Shown: positions 23,098-32,112, numbered from the stretch's first letter. The stretch is 35,075 nucleotides of DNA from Cytophagaceae bacterium (GCA_021151805.1 JAGKWN010000040.1:1-35075); one strand, 5' to 3'. Program-made: numbers and translations. The notes: generated by a model from the sequence alone, not told the origin.

Positions 23098-26000
23098 ATG
23101 AAGCAGCGTCCGGCATACTACAGAGCTAGACTAGCGGTACTTGCCTCGCTTTCAAAGACAGGCAGTGAAGCAAAAGATTCTATGAATCAGGTGCTGATCC
23201 GCAACGGGGTCTTTCCTGAAAGCTACAAGGAAGAAGCTCTTATTGCAGACTGGCTTAGCAAACATGCTGTATCCGATGCACCGCTCACATTCAGCGAGCT
23301 ATGCAGATACAACAACTGGTTTAACCTGCATCCGGAAAAGATAGCGGGAAAAGAGTTGACTTCTACTTCCATCCAGTTTCCTTTAACTATTGCAGGAAGT
23401 AAAGAAGATGTTATCCGAACGATCCGTGAATCCATAAGTCCTAAAGTATCTATGTTTTTAAAAGAAAAAGCTATTCTGTTTAAAAAGTCGTTCCAGCCAG
23501 ACCTTTCCTCCGACTGGAACGACTTATCAGGCTTAGAAGAGTTGGGCGAACTGGTACAGCAGGAAATCACTTCTAACCTGGAAGTGCTTAAAAAAGCAGT
23601 AGAGCATTCCCGTCAGGAAAAAACCTATACTGCTTCAGATAAGCTATCCTTTCAGGAAGTTGTTGCGCTTTACAACAAAGGTATAACAGAGGATGAAATC
23701 ATTGCATGGGTATGGTATAAGCGCAGTCTTGGCATTGCTATGAAAGGCTGGGAACAGTACTTCTTACCTGATACTGGACAAGCGGGTGAAATGATCTATA
23801 CCGTGAGAGCCACCCAAATTAAGGACAACCATTTCAGAGACATGGCTGAAGTGAGTGCCGGTGTATTCTTAGGTAAACCAACCCGCTTTAAAAACGAATA
23901 CGCTGGTGTTGTCTACATCATTTTTACAGCTGTCAATGGAGACAAGCAATACGTTGCTGAAAAAGATATACGTATTGAAAAAACTTCCATTAAAACAGAT
24001 CCGGCTTCGTTAGATGCGCTGGTTAAAAAGGGTGTGCTGTTCTACCATCAGGGCGATCTTGTTCCCTATCCCATCTATGCTTATGGCAATATGTATGACC
24101 GTGAACTGGAACTTCAAAACGACAAGGAGTATATTCTTTCTGCTTACGGCTCACAGGTATTCAGCAGCCACGAAGAAATTATTGTAAAAGCAAAGCCTGA
24201 CCTTTTGAGCATCTTTAATCCCGATGAAAAGATGCGTCCTAAGATCCTTTCTATATCCGGCTTTGCAGATGAATTTATCATTCATGAGTTAAAAGAAGAA
24301 ACAGGTATTGAACTGGATGTAAGAGAGCACGGACACACGTTAACAGGTGCTTTTTATTACTACCTGCAAAGCCTGCCCCGTGAGACGTTCAAAAACTCAA
24401 CAGCACATGATATCTGGACATACCACGTCCAAAGCAAAAAGATTACAGATAAAGATTTATCTGAAGAACAGCGAAAAGAATTAAGAGCCAATGCACGAAA
24501 CGAAGGCGAAGAGCTGTTCAGCCGTTTCCTTTTTGAAGGATTGACATTCGAAGATCAGGAAAAGCTTAACTTATCCTGGAACAGAATCTATAACGGTCAG
24601 TCTTCTATTGCTTATCATAGAATACCGATAGGCTTTGAATGCTCGGCAAAATTCAAGCAGTTCAATTTACACTTCACTCCTGCCCAGCGCGAAGGTGTTG
24701 CTTTTATGGAAGCTGTCGGCAGCGGGATTGTAGCGTACGATGTAGGCGTTGGTAAAACAATGACTGCCATCATAGCCCTTGCTCAAGCCATCTACAGCGG
24801 TAAAGCGGTGCGTCCGTTAATTGTTGTTCCAAATCCCACATACGGAAAATGGATCAAGGAAATTATCGGCTATACCGATCCTGCCAGCAAAACATTTATT
24901 CCAGGTGTGCTATCCAATACAGGCATTGAGCTTAATGAGTGGTATAACCTTGGAACCGATCAGTTAAAAAGCCTTGATCTGACTAAAAAGATCAAGGCTA
25001 AAACCATTACCATTCTTACTTACGAAGGATTTAAAAAGATTGGCTTTTCAGAAAAAGTCATGGATCAGATGTTTGTCGAATTAACCAACATCTTATATCA
25101 GTCCAGTGAAAAGTCCGCACGGGATAAGGAAATTGACTATCAGAAATACCGTGAAAAGATCGGTGTCGGTCTGAAAGGCACGGAAGCAGACATTGACACG
25201 CTTGGCATTGATTACATCGTCATAGATGAGGCGCACCGATGCAAAAACATCTTTGAAGGTGTGAAGGCTGATGAAGACGGCAAGAAACGTTTCGGCATAA
25301 CAGGTGCAGTGAGCGAAACAGGTATCAAAGCATTCTTTCTGTGCAATTACATTCAGCGTACTTACGGGCGAAATGTGATGCTGTTAACAGCTACGCCTTT
25401 CACCAACAGTCCGCTTGAAATTTATTCCATGCTTTCCCTTGTGGCGTATGAAAGCATGAAAAAGCTGGGCATTTATAACATCCATACCTTCTTTGAATTG
25501 TTTGTTTTAGAACGTACCGAGTATGTCGTTAACTATAAGGAAGAGATCGTACCAAAGGATACGGTTAAATCCTTTAACAACCGTATGCTGCTTCAAAAGC
25601 TGATTTATAACCACATCAACTATAAGACCGGAGAAGAAGCAGGCGTGAAACGTCCGTGTAAAATCAATCTTCCACGCATCAACACATACGAGAACGGTAA
25701 GGTGAAACGCCTGCCACCAGCACAGCAGGTTCTCACCTATCTTGCCATGACTCCGCTTCAGCGTCAGAACCAGAATGAAATTACGGCTCTTGCCAAAAGT
25801 GCAACAAACGGACAGCTTAATATGTCCGCTATATTCCGTGCGCTGAACTTTAGTCTGGACAACGCATTAAGTCCGTTCCTGTATGCCGATGCACCCGAAG
25901 ATTACAAGGAGTTTGTTGAAGAATCGCCAAAGATTAAATATGTGATCGAATGCATTGCTTCTGTTAAGCACTGGCATGAAGAGCGTAAGCAGGAAGTATC

Positions 26001-27321
26001 CGGTCAGGTTATTTACATGAACCGTGGCAAGGAGTTCTTTCCACTCATTAAGGAATATTTAGAAAAAGAGACCGGATTTAAAAAGGGCGTAAAATGGAAC
26101 CGCATCTCTTTGGATGAAGTAGAGATCATTACTTCTGAAATGAGCCAGGCTCGGAAAGAAAACATCAAGGAAGCATTTCTGGATGGTATAGTAAAGATAA
26201 TCATAGGTACAGCAACCATTCGTGAAGGCATTGACCTGCAACGCAAAGGAACAGTCATCTACAACTGTTATCCCGACTGGAATCCCACTGATATACGCCA
26301 GCTCGAAGGACGTATCTGGCGTCAGGGAAATGAGTTCGGTTATATCCGTTCTGTAATGCCACTCGTGCAGGACAGCATGGACGTGTTTGTCTTTCAAAAG
26401 CTGGAAGAAAAAACAAGTCGGATCAATGACATCTGGTACAGAGGCGACAGAGGAAACGTGCTTGACCTGGAAGCCTTAGATCCCGAAGAAGTAAAGTTTG
26501 CGTTAATCACAGACATAGAAGTGATCGCTAACATGAAACGCAAGCTGCTCAAAGCTGAAATGGAGCGGAGGCTGAATGTAGTGAACGGAAGCCTTGATAC
26601 GCTGGCACGCTTTGATATTATCCTTAGACGCTTTTTTGCATTACGGCAGCAGGCGATTGAGCATCTAACTAAAGCGAAAGTACGGTTATCTGAAATTGAA
26701 TTTACGCAGTTCAGCTATCAGCGGTATTCAGAGAAAGAGATTGCAAGTGTAAAAGAGGAAGTAAGAGAAACGATGCTTGCAATCGAAACGTTTCTTGAAT
26801 CCTCTACGCAGACAGATAAGGAACTCCTGCGTATCGGACGGGTACTTTCTAAAGACATCTATCCGGTGGACACCCGCAATCATTACCTGTTCTCTGAATT
26901 CAAGCAGTATTTATCCAATGTAAAAAAAGCAGAGAAGACAATTCTCTCGCAAAAGGGATTTACGATCAATGACAACATACAGGAAATTATCGGTGCTTAC
27001 AAAAGAGATCAGGGAGCGATTGAAGCGGAAATCATGCATGCTGATTCAGATGAATTCTTTGAGATGCTTAAAGCGGAAGCCACACAAAAGAAATCAGCTC
27101 TGGCTGTAAACGGTGCCACCGTAGAAGAGCGGGCAGCGGAGTTTGCAAAGCTGAATTACCTGCTTTCCTACAAATCCATGGATGTGAGCTCAGACAGCTG
27201 CATGCTGCCGGATAAGGAACGTGTTGCTATTCCTATTGACGATGGAGAGCAGCGCAAGCGAAAACTAAAGCTGAAAGCCAAAGCCCTGAAATTAAAACTC
27301 ACGTTACAAAACGCTGCCTGA
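23098..27321 (+). CDS. Large SNF2-like/DEAH helicase
   Basis: This 1407-aa protein is a superfamily 2 helicase. Walker A is YDVGVGKTMTAI (about 546-557), followed by VVPNPTYGKW. The Walker B region IVIDEAHRCKN contains DEAH at about 710-713, motif III reads LLTATPFTNSPLEIYSM, and the C-terminal helicase domain has TATIREGIDLQ and QLEGRIWRQGNEFG (about 1067). The IWRQG ending is the SNF2/DarB-type motif VI. The N-terminal 500 residues are unassigned and the C-terminal 250 are coiled-coil-rich. Such proteins translocate on DNA and occur as the helicase half of methylase-helicase fusions in phages and plasmids. The stop codon is 2 bp from the next ATG. A role in genome replication, packaging or anti-restriction cannot be separated here. 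Confidence 0.86.
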   Translation: MKQRPAYYRARLAVLASLSKTGSEAKDSMNQVLIRNGVFPESYKEEALIADWLSKHAVSDAPLTFSELCRYNNWFNLHPEKIAGKELTSTSIQFPLTIAGSKEDVIRTIRESISPKVSMFLKEKAILFKKSFQPDLSSDWNDLSGLEELGELVQQEITSNLEVLKKAVEHSRQEKTYTASDKLSFQEVVALYNKGITEDEIIAWVWYKRSLGIAMKGWEQYFLPDTGQAGEMIYTVRATQIKDNHFRDMAEVSAGVFLGKPTRFKNEYAGVVYIIFTAVNGDKQYVAEKDIRIEKTSIKTDPASLDALVKKGVLFYHQGDLVPYPIYAYGNMYDRELELQNDKEYILSAYGSQVFSSHEEIIVKAKPDLLSIFNPDEKMRPKILSISGFADEFIIHELKEETGIELDVREHGHTLTGAFYYYLQSLPRETFKNSTAHDIWTYHVQSKKITDKDLSEEQRKELRANARNEGEELFSRFLFEGLTFEDQEKLNLSWNRIYNGQSSIAYHRIPIGFECSAKFKQFNLHFTPAQREGVAFMEAVGSGIVAYDVGVGKTMTAIIALAQAIYSGKAVRPLIVVPNPTYGKWIKEIIGYTDPASKTFIPGVLSNTGIELNEWYNLGTDQLKSLDLTKKIKAKTITILTYEGFKKIGFSEKVMDQMFVELTNILYQSSEKSARDKEIDYQKYREKIGVGLKGTEADIDTLGIDYIVIDEAHRCKNIFEGVKADEDGKKRFGITGAVSETGIKAFFLCNYIQRTYGRNVMLLTATPFTNSPLEIYSMLSLVAYESMKKLGIYNIHTFFELFVLERTEYVVNYKEEIVPKDTVKSFNNRMLLQKLIYNHINYKTGEEAGVKRPCKINLPRINTYENGKVKRLPPAQQVLTYLAMTPLQRQNQNEITALAKSATNGQLNMSAIFRALNFSLDNALSPFLYADAPEDYKEFVEESPKIKYVIECIASVKHWHEERKQEVSGQVIYMNRGKEFFPLIKEYLEKETGFKKGVKWNRISLDEVEIITSEMSQARKENIKEAFLDGIVKIIIGTATIREGIDLQRKGTVIYNCYPDWNPTDIRQLEGRIWRQGNEFGYIRSVMPLVQDSMDVFVFQKLEEKTSRINDIWYRGDRGNVLDLEALDPEEVKFALITDIEVIANMKRKLLKAEMERRLNVVNGSLDTLARFDIILRRFFALRQQAIEHLTKAKVRLSEIEFTQFSYQRYSEKEIASVKEEVRETMLAIETFLESSTQTDKELLRIGRVLSKDIYPVDTRNHYLFSEFKQYLSNVKKAEKTILSQKGFTINDNIQEIIGAYKRDQGAIEAEIMHADSDEFFEMLKAEATQKKSALAVNGATVEERAAEFAKLNYLLSYKSMDVSSDSCMLPDKERVAIPIDDGEQRKRKLKLKAKALKLKLTLQNAA

Positions 27322-27323
27322 AA

Positions 27324-28976
27324 ATGATTACTACCCATAACTATATAGAAAGCATCGAACAGATTGGTATCAGCAATCTGCCTGTCCTTTTAAAGAACTT
27401 TCACAACGATTTAAAGGAAGGCACAAATGATTTTACAGACTGGAGCGTGCTCGAAGATGCAGACATCAAGGAAAGTACAGAACTGTATTTTAAAGAGCTT
27501 TCAAAGCTGCTGCCGTCTAAATCAAAACATGCTAAAGAATCAAAAGCGAAGGTGGCTGCTCCTGCTAAAAGCAAGTCTGTGTCAGCCAAAGCAGATAAGT
27601 ATTTTGTCGGTCAGAACATCATACTTAAAGCTACAGGTGAGCATGCCGTAATTAATAAAATATTCACCATCAAATCAGGAAATTTTGTTCCTGGTCAGGA
27701 AGTACAAACCCCCAAGATTGAATACTCCTTTACCATCAATACAAAGGATTCGATTAAAACGGTGAATGAAGATGAAATTACAATTACGGCCTCTCCTGCT
27801 GCGCATAAAAGTACAAAGGTTAACAGCGATGCGCAGCAGGTAGAAAACACGAGCGAAGATGTAAAGTTTATCAAAAGCTTTGTTGGCTTTCACAATAAGC
27901 AAAAGACGCATGCACAAATCAGAAGTCTTTTAACAAGGCTGCAAAAAGCCATCACGCATAGACTGATTAATAAAGATTCTGTCTATGCTGCTGAAATAGG
28001 TATCGTGCAGGACAGGCTTATAAAGCTTGCCAGAGCTACAGAAAGCAGCGGTGGTGCTGATATAAAAATAGAGAACGCTTTGCTTTCTAAGCTGTCTGCT
28101 ATTGCAGGCGGTGAAATTATGTATAGCTCCATTGCCTATCTGAAACGATACATCGGCATGCAGTCCAAAGATATTGAAAAGTCTAAAGCGGAAAACTTCG
28201 TTAAACAAGCAGAGAAAGCAATCAGCAATGGCAAAGTTGAATCCGGCGATCCGTACCTGGACAGACTTAAAGCTGCCATCAAAACAGTTAAGAACTACAT
28301 CGCTGGAAAAGATAAAGTAGTGAGTATTTCCCGAACCGAGCTAAACGGCTTGATGGGAATCGTTGAAGGCTGTGGCTGCGGGCTTGCCGGAACAGAAGAC
28401 GATAACAATGAGATCATGAGCAGCATGGACTTTGTGAACATGAAGTTTGATACCATTGGCTTTACAGGCAAATGGCTTGATCTGATCGGTGATCCTTCTC
28501 CCGGCTTTTCAGCCATGATCTATGGAAAGCCTAAGTTCGGTAAGTCTTATTTATGTATGGACTTTGCCGGATACTTAGCAAAGAATCACGGTAAGGTATT
28601 GTATGTAGCAAGCGAAGAAGATCTTTTCATTACGCTTCAGAACAAAGTGCGTGAAATGGGTGCTGCTGATCCGAACTTGCTGTTAACAGGCAACATGCCA
28701 AAGGATCTTACGCCATATAATTTCATCTTTCTGGACAGCGTCAGCAAGCTGGGACTTTCACCGGAAGATCTGACAAATCTTGAAAAGCAATATCCGCTTA
28801 TTTCTTTCATCTATGTGTTCCATGTTTGTAAGGATGGAAACTTTAAAGGAAGAAATGATTTTCAGCACGACGTGGATGTTGTGATTGAAGTGCCTGAGAA
28901 AGGACATGCCGTTCAATACGGACGCTTCAATCAGGGCGGTGAGATGAACATCTTTGAATACAATGACGCAGCTTAA
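27324..28976 (+). CDS. RecA/RadA-like ATPase with long N-terminal region
   Basis: In this 550-aa protein only the last 190 residues are recognisable. Walker A is IYGKPKFGKSYLCMDFAGYL (K at about 407), followed by GKVLYVASEEDLFITLQNKV as in RadA, KaiC or DnaB-type ATPases, and the Walker B-like strand YNFIFLDSVSKLGL. Residues 40-100 are a Lys/Ala-rich linker, and residues 175-340 are helical. The hexameric ATPase core could serve as a replicative helicase loader or recombinase, or as the genome-packaging motor that this element otherwise seems to lack. It lies 2 bp after the helicase gene. The motor role is speculative because DJR/SJR viruses normally use FtsK/HerA-type packaging ATPases, whose motifs I do not see. 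Confidence 0.74.
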   Translation: MITTHNYIESIEQIGISNLPVLLKNFHNDLKEGTNDFTDWSVLEDADIKESTELYFKELSKLLPSKSKHAKESKAKVAAPAKSKSVSAKADKYFVGQNIILKATGEHAVINKIFTIKSGNFVPGQEVQTPKIEYSFTINTKDSIKTVNEDEITITASPAAHKSTKVNSDAQQVENTSEDVKFIKSFVGFHNKQKTHAQIRSLLTRLQKAITHRLINKDSVYAAEIGIVQDRLIKLARATESSGGADIKIENALLSKLSAIAGGEIMYSSIAYLKRYIGMQSKDIEKSKAENFVKQAEKAISNGKVESGDPYLDRLKAAIKTVKNYIAGKDKVVSISRTELNGLMGIVEGCGCGLAGTEDDNNEIMSSMDFVNMKFDTIGFTGKWLDLIGDPSPGFSAMIYGKPKFGKSYLCMDFAGYLAKNHGKVLYVASEEDLFITLQNKVREMGAADPNLLLTGNMPKDLTPYNFIFLDSVSKLGLSPEDLTNLEKQYPLISFIYVFHVCKDGNFKGRNDFQHDVDVVIEVPEKGHAVQYGRFNQGGEMNIFEYNDAA

Positions 28977-29006
28977 ATAAGTTTTAATTCTAAACAACGA
29001 TTGATT

Positions 29007-29516
29007 ATGTGGGAACTGGTAAAAGGATTATTTACAAGCGGTAAAATTCTGGATAGTGCAAGAGGCATTATTGATGAAGTGGTGACATCCAAAGAAGAGA
29101 AAGCAGAGCTCTACATCAAGTTTGAGCAGATGCTCAATCAGCATGAAGAATCTATTTTAAGCATGGAGGTTAAAGATCGTGAATCTGCACGTCTCCGTGA
29201 AATTGAAACAGCTAAGGTCGGAGCAAGAAACTTTACGCAGAATATTCTTGCCTACTTAGGTGTGATCGGCTTCTTTGCTATGATGGGCTATCTCCTATCC
29301 AATGGCTTAGGCAAGATGAGTGCTGAAGAAAGCTTCATCATCGGTAACCTTACAGGTATGGCGGGAGCAATTGCTAAGGATATATTCGGATACTACTTCG
29401 GTAGCTCTAAAGGTGAGCACGACACCAGACCGCAGGCCTTTGACTGGCAACGATTCAAGAATTCAGATGAGTTTAAAAAGATTAAGGAATTGGGGAAAGA
29501 GAAAGGCAAACAATAG
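29007..29516 (+). CDS. 3TM-type phage holin
   Basis: Starting at ATG 29007 (an in-frame TTG lies 6 bp earlier), the product has 169 aa. The N-terminal half is amphipathic and charged, with the family phrase KDRESARLREIETAK. Two to three membrane segments follow (NILAYLGVIGFFAMMGYLLS and SFIIGNLTGMAGAIAKDIFG), then a soluble basic tail DWQRFKNSDEFKKIKELGKE. This matches the GTA_holin_3TM/phage holin family. It would form the membrane lesion that releases the endolysin or collapses the membrane potential. A degenerate copy of its last 20 codons is found 700 bp downstream, after the next gene. Confidence 0.8.
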   Translation: MWELVKGLFTSGKILDSARGIIDEVVTSKEEKAELYIKFEQMLNQHEESILSMEVKDRESARLREIETAKVGARNFTQNILAYLGVIGFFAMMGYLLSNGLGKMSAEESFIIGNLTGMAGAIAKDIFGYYFGSSKGEHDTRPQAFDWQRFKNSDEFKKIKELGKEKGKQ

Positions 29517-29546
29517 ATTTGCCTTTCACACTAAACTATATAATCT

Positions 29547-30167
29547 ATGAACATTGAAGAAATTTTAAAGTGCATCTTAACAATCGGATCTGGAATCTCA
29601 ACACTAGTTGGTGTTGGATTAACAATCCGTTCATTAGCCTTAAAGATTTATAGGGCTAATGTTTTTCAGAAACGTACACCTTTACCAATTGAGAGTATTG
29701 GTTGTGACACTCTAAGTGCAGAGGTATTACAAGACCTTGAAATAATAAAGCAATTTCAAAAAAGAGGTATACCGTATTTGGAAGAAGAATCAAGACAACT
29801 ACTATTTTGGTTGCGGAAACAAATTAATGGAAGATTGACATACAAGGAAATTGGTGAACTAAAAGATTTAGTGCAGTTGAATAATGAAAATAATGTTCAA
29901 ATTATCCTTCCTTCAGGACATAAATTCTTAACACGTTTTACGATTGGGGTCTACATATTCTTTGGTATAATCTTAAGCTTAACTGTTTTTACGATTGCAG
30001 GAGGTTATTTGACTACAATTAAAGATTCATATTTGTTAATATACCAGTGCTTTCTGATTGCATATATATTTTTCTTCCTTTCGAAAATGTATTCGCCTAT
30101 TTATAATGCAAAAAAACTCATAAAAATTATGAATGGTAAAGAATACATTTATCCAAGCGAAAAGTAG
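29547..30167 (+). CDS. Two-TM membrane protein of unknown function (cargo gene)
   Basis: The 206-aa product has an N-terminal hydrophobic helix (about 9-29), a soluble central region (IESIGCDTLSAEVLQDLEII; YLEEESRQLLFWLRKQINGR) and two further helices in the C-terminal half (about 128-150 and 155-175), ending basic. I do not recognise it. The gene is markedly richer in A/T than the virion genes and sits between the holin and a degenerate copy of the holin tail, so it looks like an inserted accessory gene. Membrane proteins in such places can act in superinfection exclusion; that is speculation. Confidence 0.66.
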   Translation: MNIEEILKCILTIGSGISTLVGVGLTIRSLALKIYRANVFQKRTPLPIESIGCDTLSAEVLQDLEIIKQFQKRGIPYLEEESRQLLFWLRKQINGRLTYKEIGELKDLVQLNNENNVQIILPSGHKFLTRFTIGVYIFFGIILSLTVFTIAGGYLTTIKDSYLLIYQCFLIAYIFFFLSKMYSPIYNAKKLIKIMNGKEYIYPSEK

Positions 30168-30229
30168 ATTGGCAGTGATTCAAAAAATCTGATGAGTTTA
30201 AAAATATAAGAAAGGAGGAACACAAATAG
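30167..30229 (+). pseudogene. Degenerate copy of the holin 3' end
   Basis: Reading from 30167 gives DWQ, a stop (TGA), then FKKSDEFKNIRKEEHK and TAG. This parallels the holin ending DWQRFKNSDEF-KKIKE up to and including its stop. About four of five bases agree over the first 44 positions (compare 29442-29487), and Arg CGA has become TGA. It marks the right edge of the inserted cargo gene. Confidence 0.62.
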
Positions 30230-30282
30230 ATTGTTAACAAATATGATGAATTGAAAATAATTGTTGGTATCAAATTTGGTAT

Positions 30283-30507
30283 GTGAAGATGGAAGCGGGA
30301 AAATTTGAAAAAGTATCAATACTAAAATGCAGAAATATTTTCAAAAGATACGGTTATAATTATACCGATGCAGAGATAGAGAAGATCAGAGATTTTCTCT
30401 ATCTTCTTGGAGAAATTGAATATGGACAATATCTAAAAAATCATGATGAAAACAGCGATCATATATGTAAGAGTGTCAACAGACGAGCAGGCAGAAAAAG
30501 GATATAG
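30283..30507 (+). CDS. Small helical protein coupled to the recombinase
   Basis: This 74-aa product starts at GTG 30283 (or ATG 30289) and contains YNYTDAEIEKIRDFLYLLGE, IEYGQYLK. Short proteins with this helical pattern often precede serine recombinases in Bacteroidota elements. It overlaps the recombinase gene by 65 bp. It may be a recombination directionality factor or an expression regulator; no motif proves it. Confidence 0.62.
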   Translation: MKMEAGKFEKVSILKCRNIFKRYGYNYTDAEIEKIRDFLYLLGEIEYGQYLKNHDENSDHICKSVNRRAGRKRI

Positions 30508-32044
30508 CCTGCAATACCAGGAAGATCGTCTTGTAAAATATTGCGAAATCAACAACATCGAAATATCAGCCATTTTTAAGGAAGACCATTCGGCAAAATC
30601 TTTTGAACGTCCTGAATTCAAAAAACTGCTTCAATTTGCTAAGAAGAACAACGGCAAAATTAATTATCTCTTATTTATTAACTGGAGTCGATTCTCAAGA
30701 AATGCCGGAGATGCTTATGGCATGATCAGCCGCTTAAATAAATTCGGCATTGAACCGCAAGGTATTGAACAACCACTTGACTTAAGCGTTCCTGAAAATA
30801 AAATGATGCTGGCATTTTATCTGGCAGCTCCTGAAGTAGAGAATGACAGAAGATCACTAAGCACTTTATCAGGAATACGCCGAGCTCGTAAAGAAGGTCG
30901 GTGGACAAATCTCGCACCGAAAGGATATAAAAATGTTCGGGATGATGAAGGAAGAAGCTTAATCATTCCAGATAAAAATGCGCCGCTGATTAAATTCGCA
31001 TTTGAAGAATTAGCTAAAGGAATTTATACCTTAGAAGAAGTACGACACAAACTCTTAGAACAAGGATTAAAAGTAAGCAAGAATAACTTTTTTCGTATTG
31101 TTCACAATCATGCTTACTACGGTAAAGTATTTATTCGTGCCTACAAGGATGAACCCGCTGAAGTAAGGAATGGACTCCATGAGCCAATCATCACAGAAGA
31201 GCTATTTAAAACTGTACAGGATGTCCTTACAGGCAAAAGAAAAAGCCTTGCTCCTACCAATACCAGAAAAGATGAATTGCCTCTGAGAGGCATACTTCAA
31301 TGCAAAAAATGCGGCAGCACCCTTACAGGGAGCGGCTCAAAAGGTAACGGCGGACGATACTTTTACTACCATTGTCATAATGGATGCAACGAACGGTTTT
31401 CTGCAAAGCATGCGAATAAGATTTTTGCAGATGCCATTAAAATGATCAGCACAAATTCAGCAGTTATAGAGCTTTATTATGAAGAAGTGTTAAAGAGTAT
31501 TTTCAGTGCAAATGAGAAAAGCCAAAAGACTTCCATTACATCCATTGAAGAAGAGATTTTAAAGAACCAGGAACGTATTAATAACGCACAGGAATTAATG
31601 CTTGATGGAAAGATTGATGCTACAGAATATAAAACCATTAAGACAAGATTTGAAGAGCTTAATGCAAAGCTGAAACGCGAAAAAACCGGATTGGAGTTAG
31701 CCGATTCCTCTTATGGAAAATATCTGAAACAGAGTATCAGCCTGCTTAAAAACATCGATCAGTATTTTGAAAATGCTCCTTTGGAAATAAAGCAGAAGAT
31801 CATTGGTTCTATGTTTCCTGAAAAACTCGTTTTTGAAAATAACCAATATCGAACCAAAAGAGTGAATGAAGTTGTCGGGCTAATACTTATGAAAGACAAT
31901 GAGTTAGGGACAAAAAATAAGGGACTGACTAATATAATTTTTAGTCAGTCCCATGTGGGGTGGATGAAGGGGTTCGAACCCTCGACCCTCGGCACCACAA
32001 ACCGATGCTCTAACCAGCTGAGCTACACCCACCGTATTCCTTAA
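30443..32044 (+). CDS. Large serine recombinase (integrase), frame runs into tRNA-His
   Basis: This 533-codon frame encodes a large serine recombinase. The N-terminal resolvase domain has AIIYVRVSTDEQ with catalytic Ser12, followed by FINWSRFSRNAGDAYG. The recombinase domain spans about 150-250. The zinc ribbon carries CKKCGSTLTG and HCHNGCNERF (about 288-318), and a long coiled coil (LKNQERINNAQELMLDGKID) lies at about 370-420. It would integrate and excise the element. The last 28 codons (from about 31958) are simply the complement of tRNA-His, and a 12-bp hairpin lies just before, within the frame. The native C-terminus is therefore set by what lies next to the attachment site. The start overlaps the preceding small gene. 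Confidence 0.9.
   Translation: MMKTAIIYVRVSTDEQAEKGYSLQYQEDRLVKYCEINNIEISAIFKEDHSAKSFERPEFKKLLQFAKKNNGKINYLLFINWSRFSRNAGDAYGMISRLNKFGIEPQGIEQPLDLSVPENKMMLAFYLAAPEVENDRRSLSTLSGIRRARKEGRWTNLAPKGYKNVRDDEGRSLIIPDKNAPLIKFAFEELAKGIYTLEEVRHKLLEQGLKVSKNNFFRIVHNHAYYGKVFIRAYKDEPAEVRNGLHEPIITEELFKTVQDVLTGKRKSLAPTNTRKDELPLRGILQCKKCGSTLTGSGSKGNGGRYFYYHCHNGCNERFSAKHANKIFADAIKMISTNSAVIELYYEEVLKSIFSANEKSQKTSITSIEEEILKNQERINNAQELMLDGKIDATEYKTIKTRFEELNAKLKREKTGLELADSSYGKYLKQSISLLKNIDQYFENAPLEIKQKIIGSMFPEKLVFENNQYRTKRVNEVVGLILMKDNELGTKNKGLTNIIFSQSHVGWMKGFEPSTLGTTNRCSNQLSYTHRIP
31921..31952 (-). terminator. Hairpin terminator of tRNA-His, inside the recombinase frame
   Basis: GGGACTGACTAA (31921-31932) and TTAGTCAGTCCC (31941-31952) form a perfect 12-bp stem with an 8-nt loop. 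On the minus strand it follows the tRNA 3' end after 3 bases and is followed by TTATTTTTTG, a proper T-tract. It may also slow rightward transcription from the recombinase gene. Confidence 0.78.
31956..32033 (-). tRNA. tRNA-His (GTG)
   Basis: The minus strand folds as a complete tRNA. The acceptor stem is GTGGGTG/CATCCAC with an extra G-1 (32033) facing discriminator C73 (31959), the hallmark of tRNA-His. The D arm is GCTC/GAGC, the anticodon loop TTGTGGT gives anticodon GTG, and the T arm has loop TTCGAAC. CCA is encoded (31958-31956). The gene is intact at the 3' end, so an element inserted there has restored the tRNA sequence. Confidence 0.95.
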
Positions 32045-32067
32045 AACAGTGTTTGTTTTTAGGTCTG

Positions 32068-32098
32068 CAAAACTACTACTTTGTAAATAGAATTACAA
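32068..32098 (-). promoter_or_regulatory. Promoter of tRNA-His
   Basis: On the minus strand TTG (32098-32096) is followed after 20 nt by TAGTTTTG (32075-32068), matching the Bacteroidota TTTG / TAnnTTTG consensus. The -7 box ends 34 bp before the tRNA 5' base. Confidence 0.6.
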
Positions 32099-32112
32099 GC
32101 CCTTTATAAAAT

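Noticed and set aside
30443..32044. Transposon resolvase or DNA invertase
   Set aside because: The protein has the recombinase and zinc-ribbon domains and coiled coil of large serine integrases; small invertases are about 200 residues.
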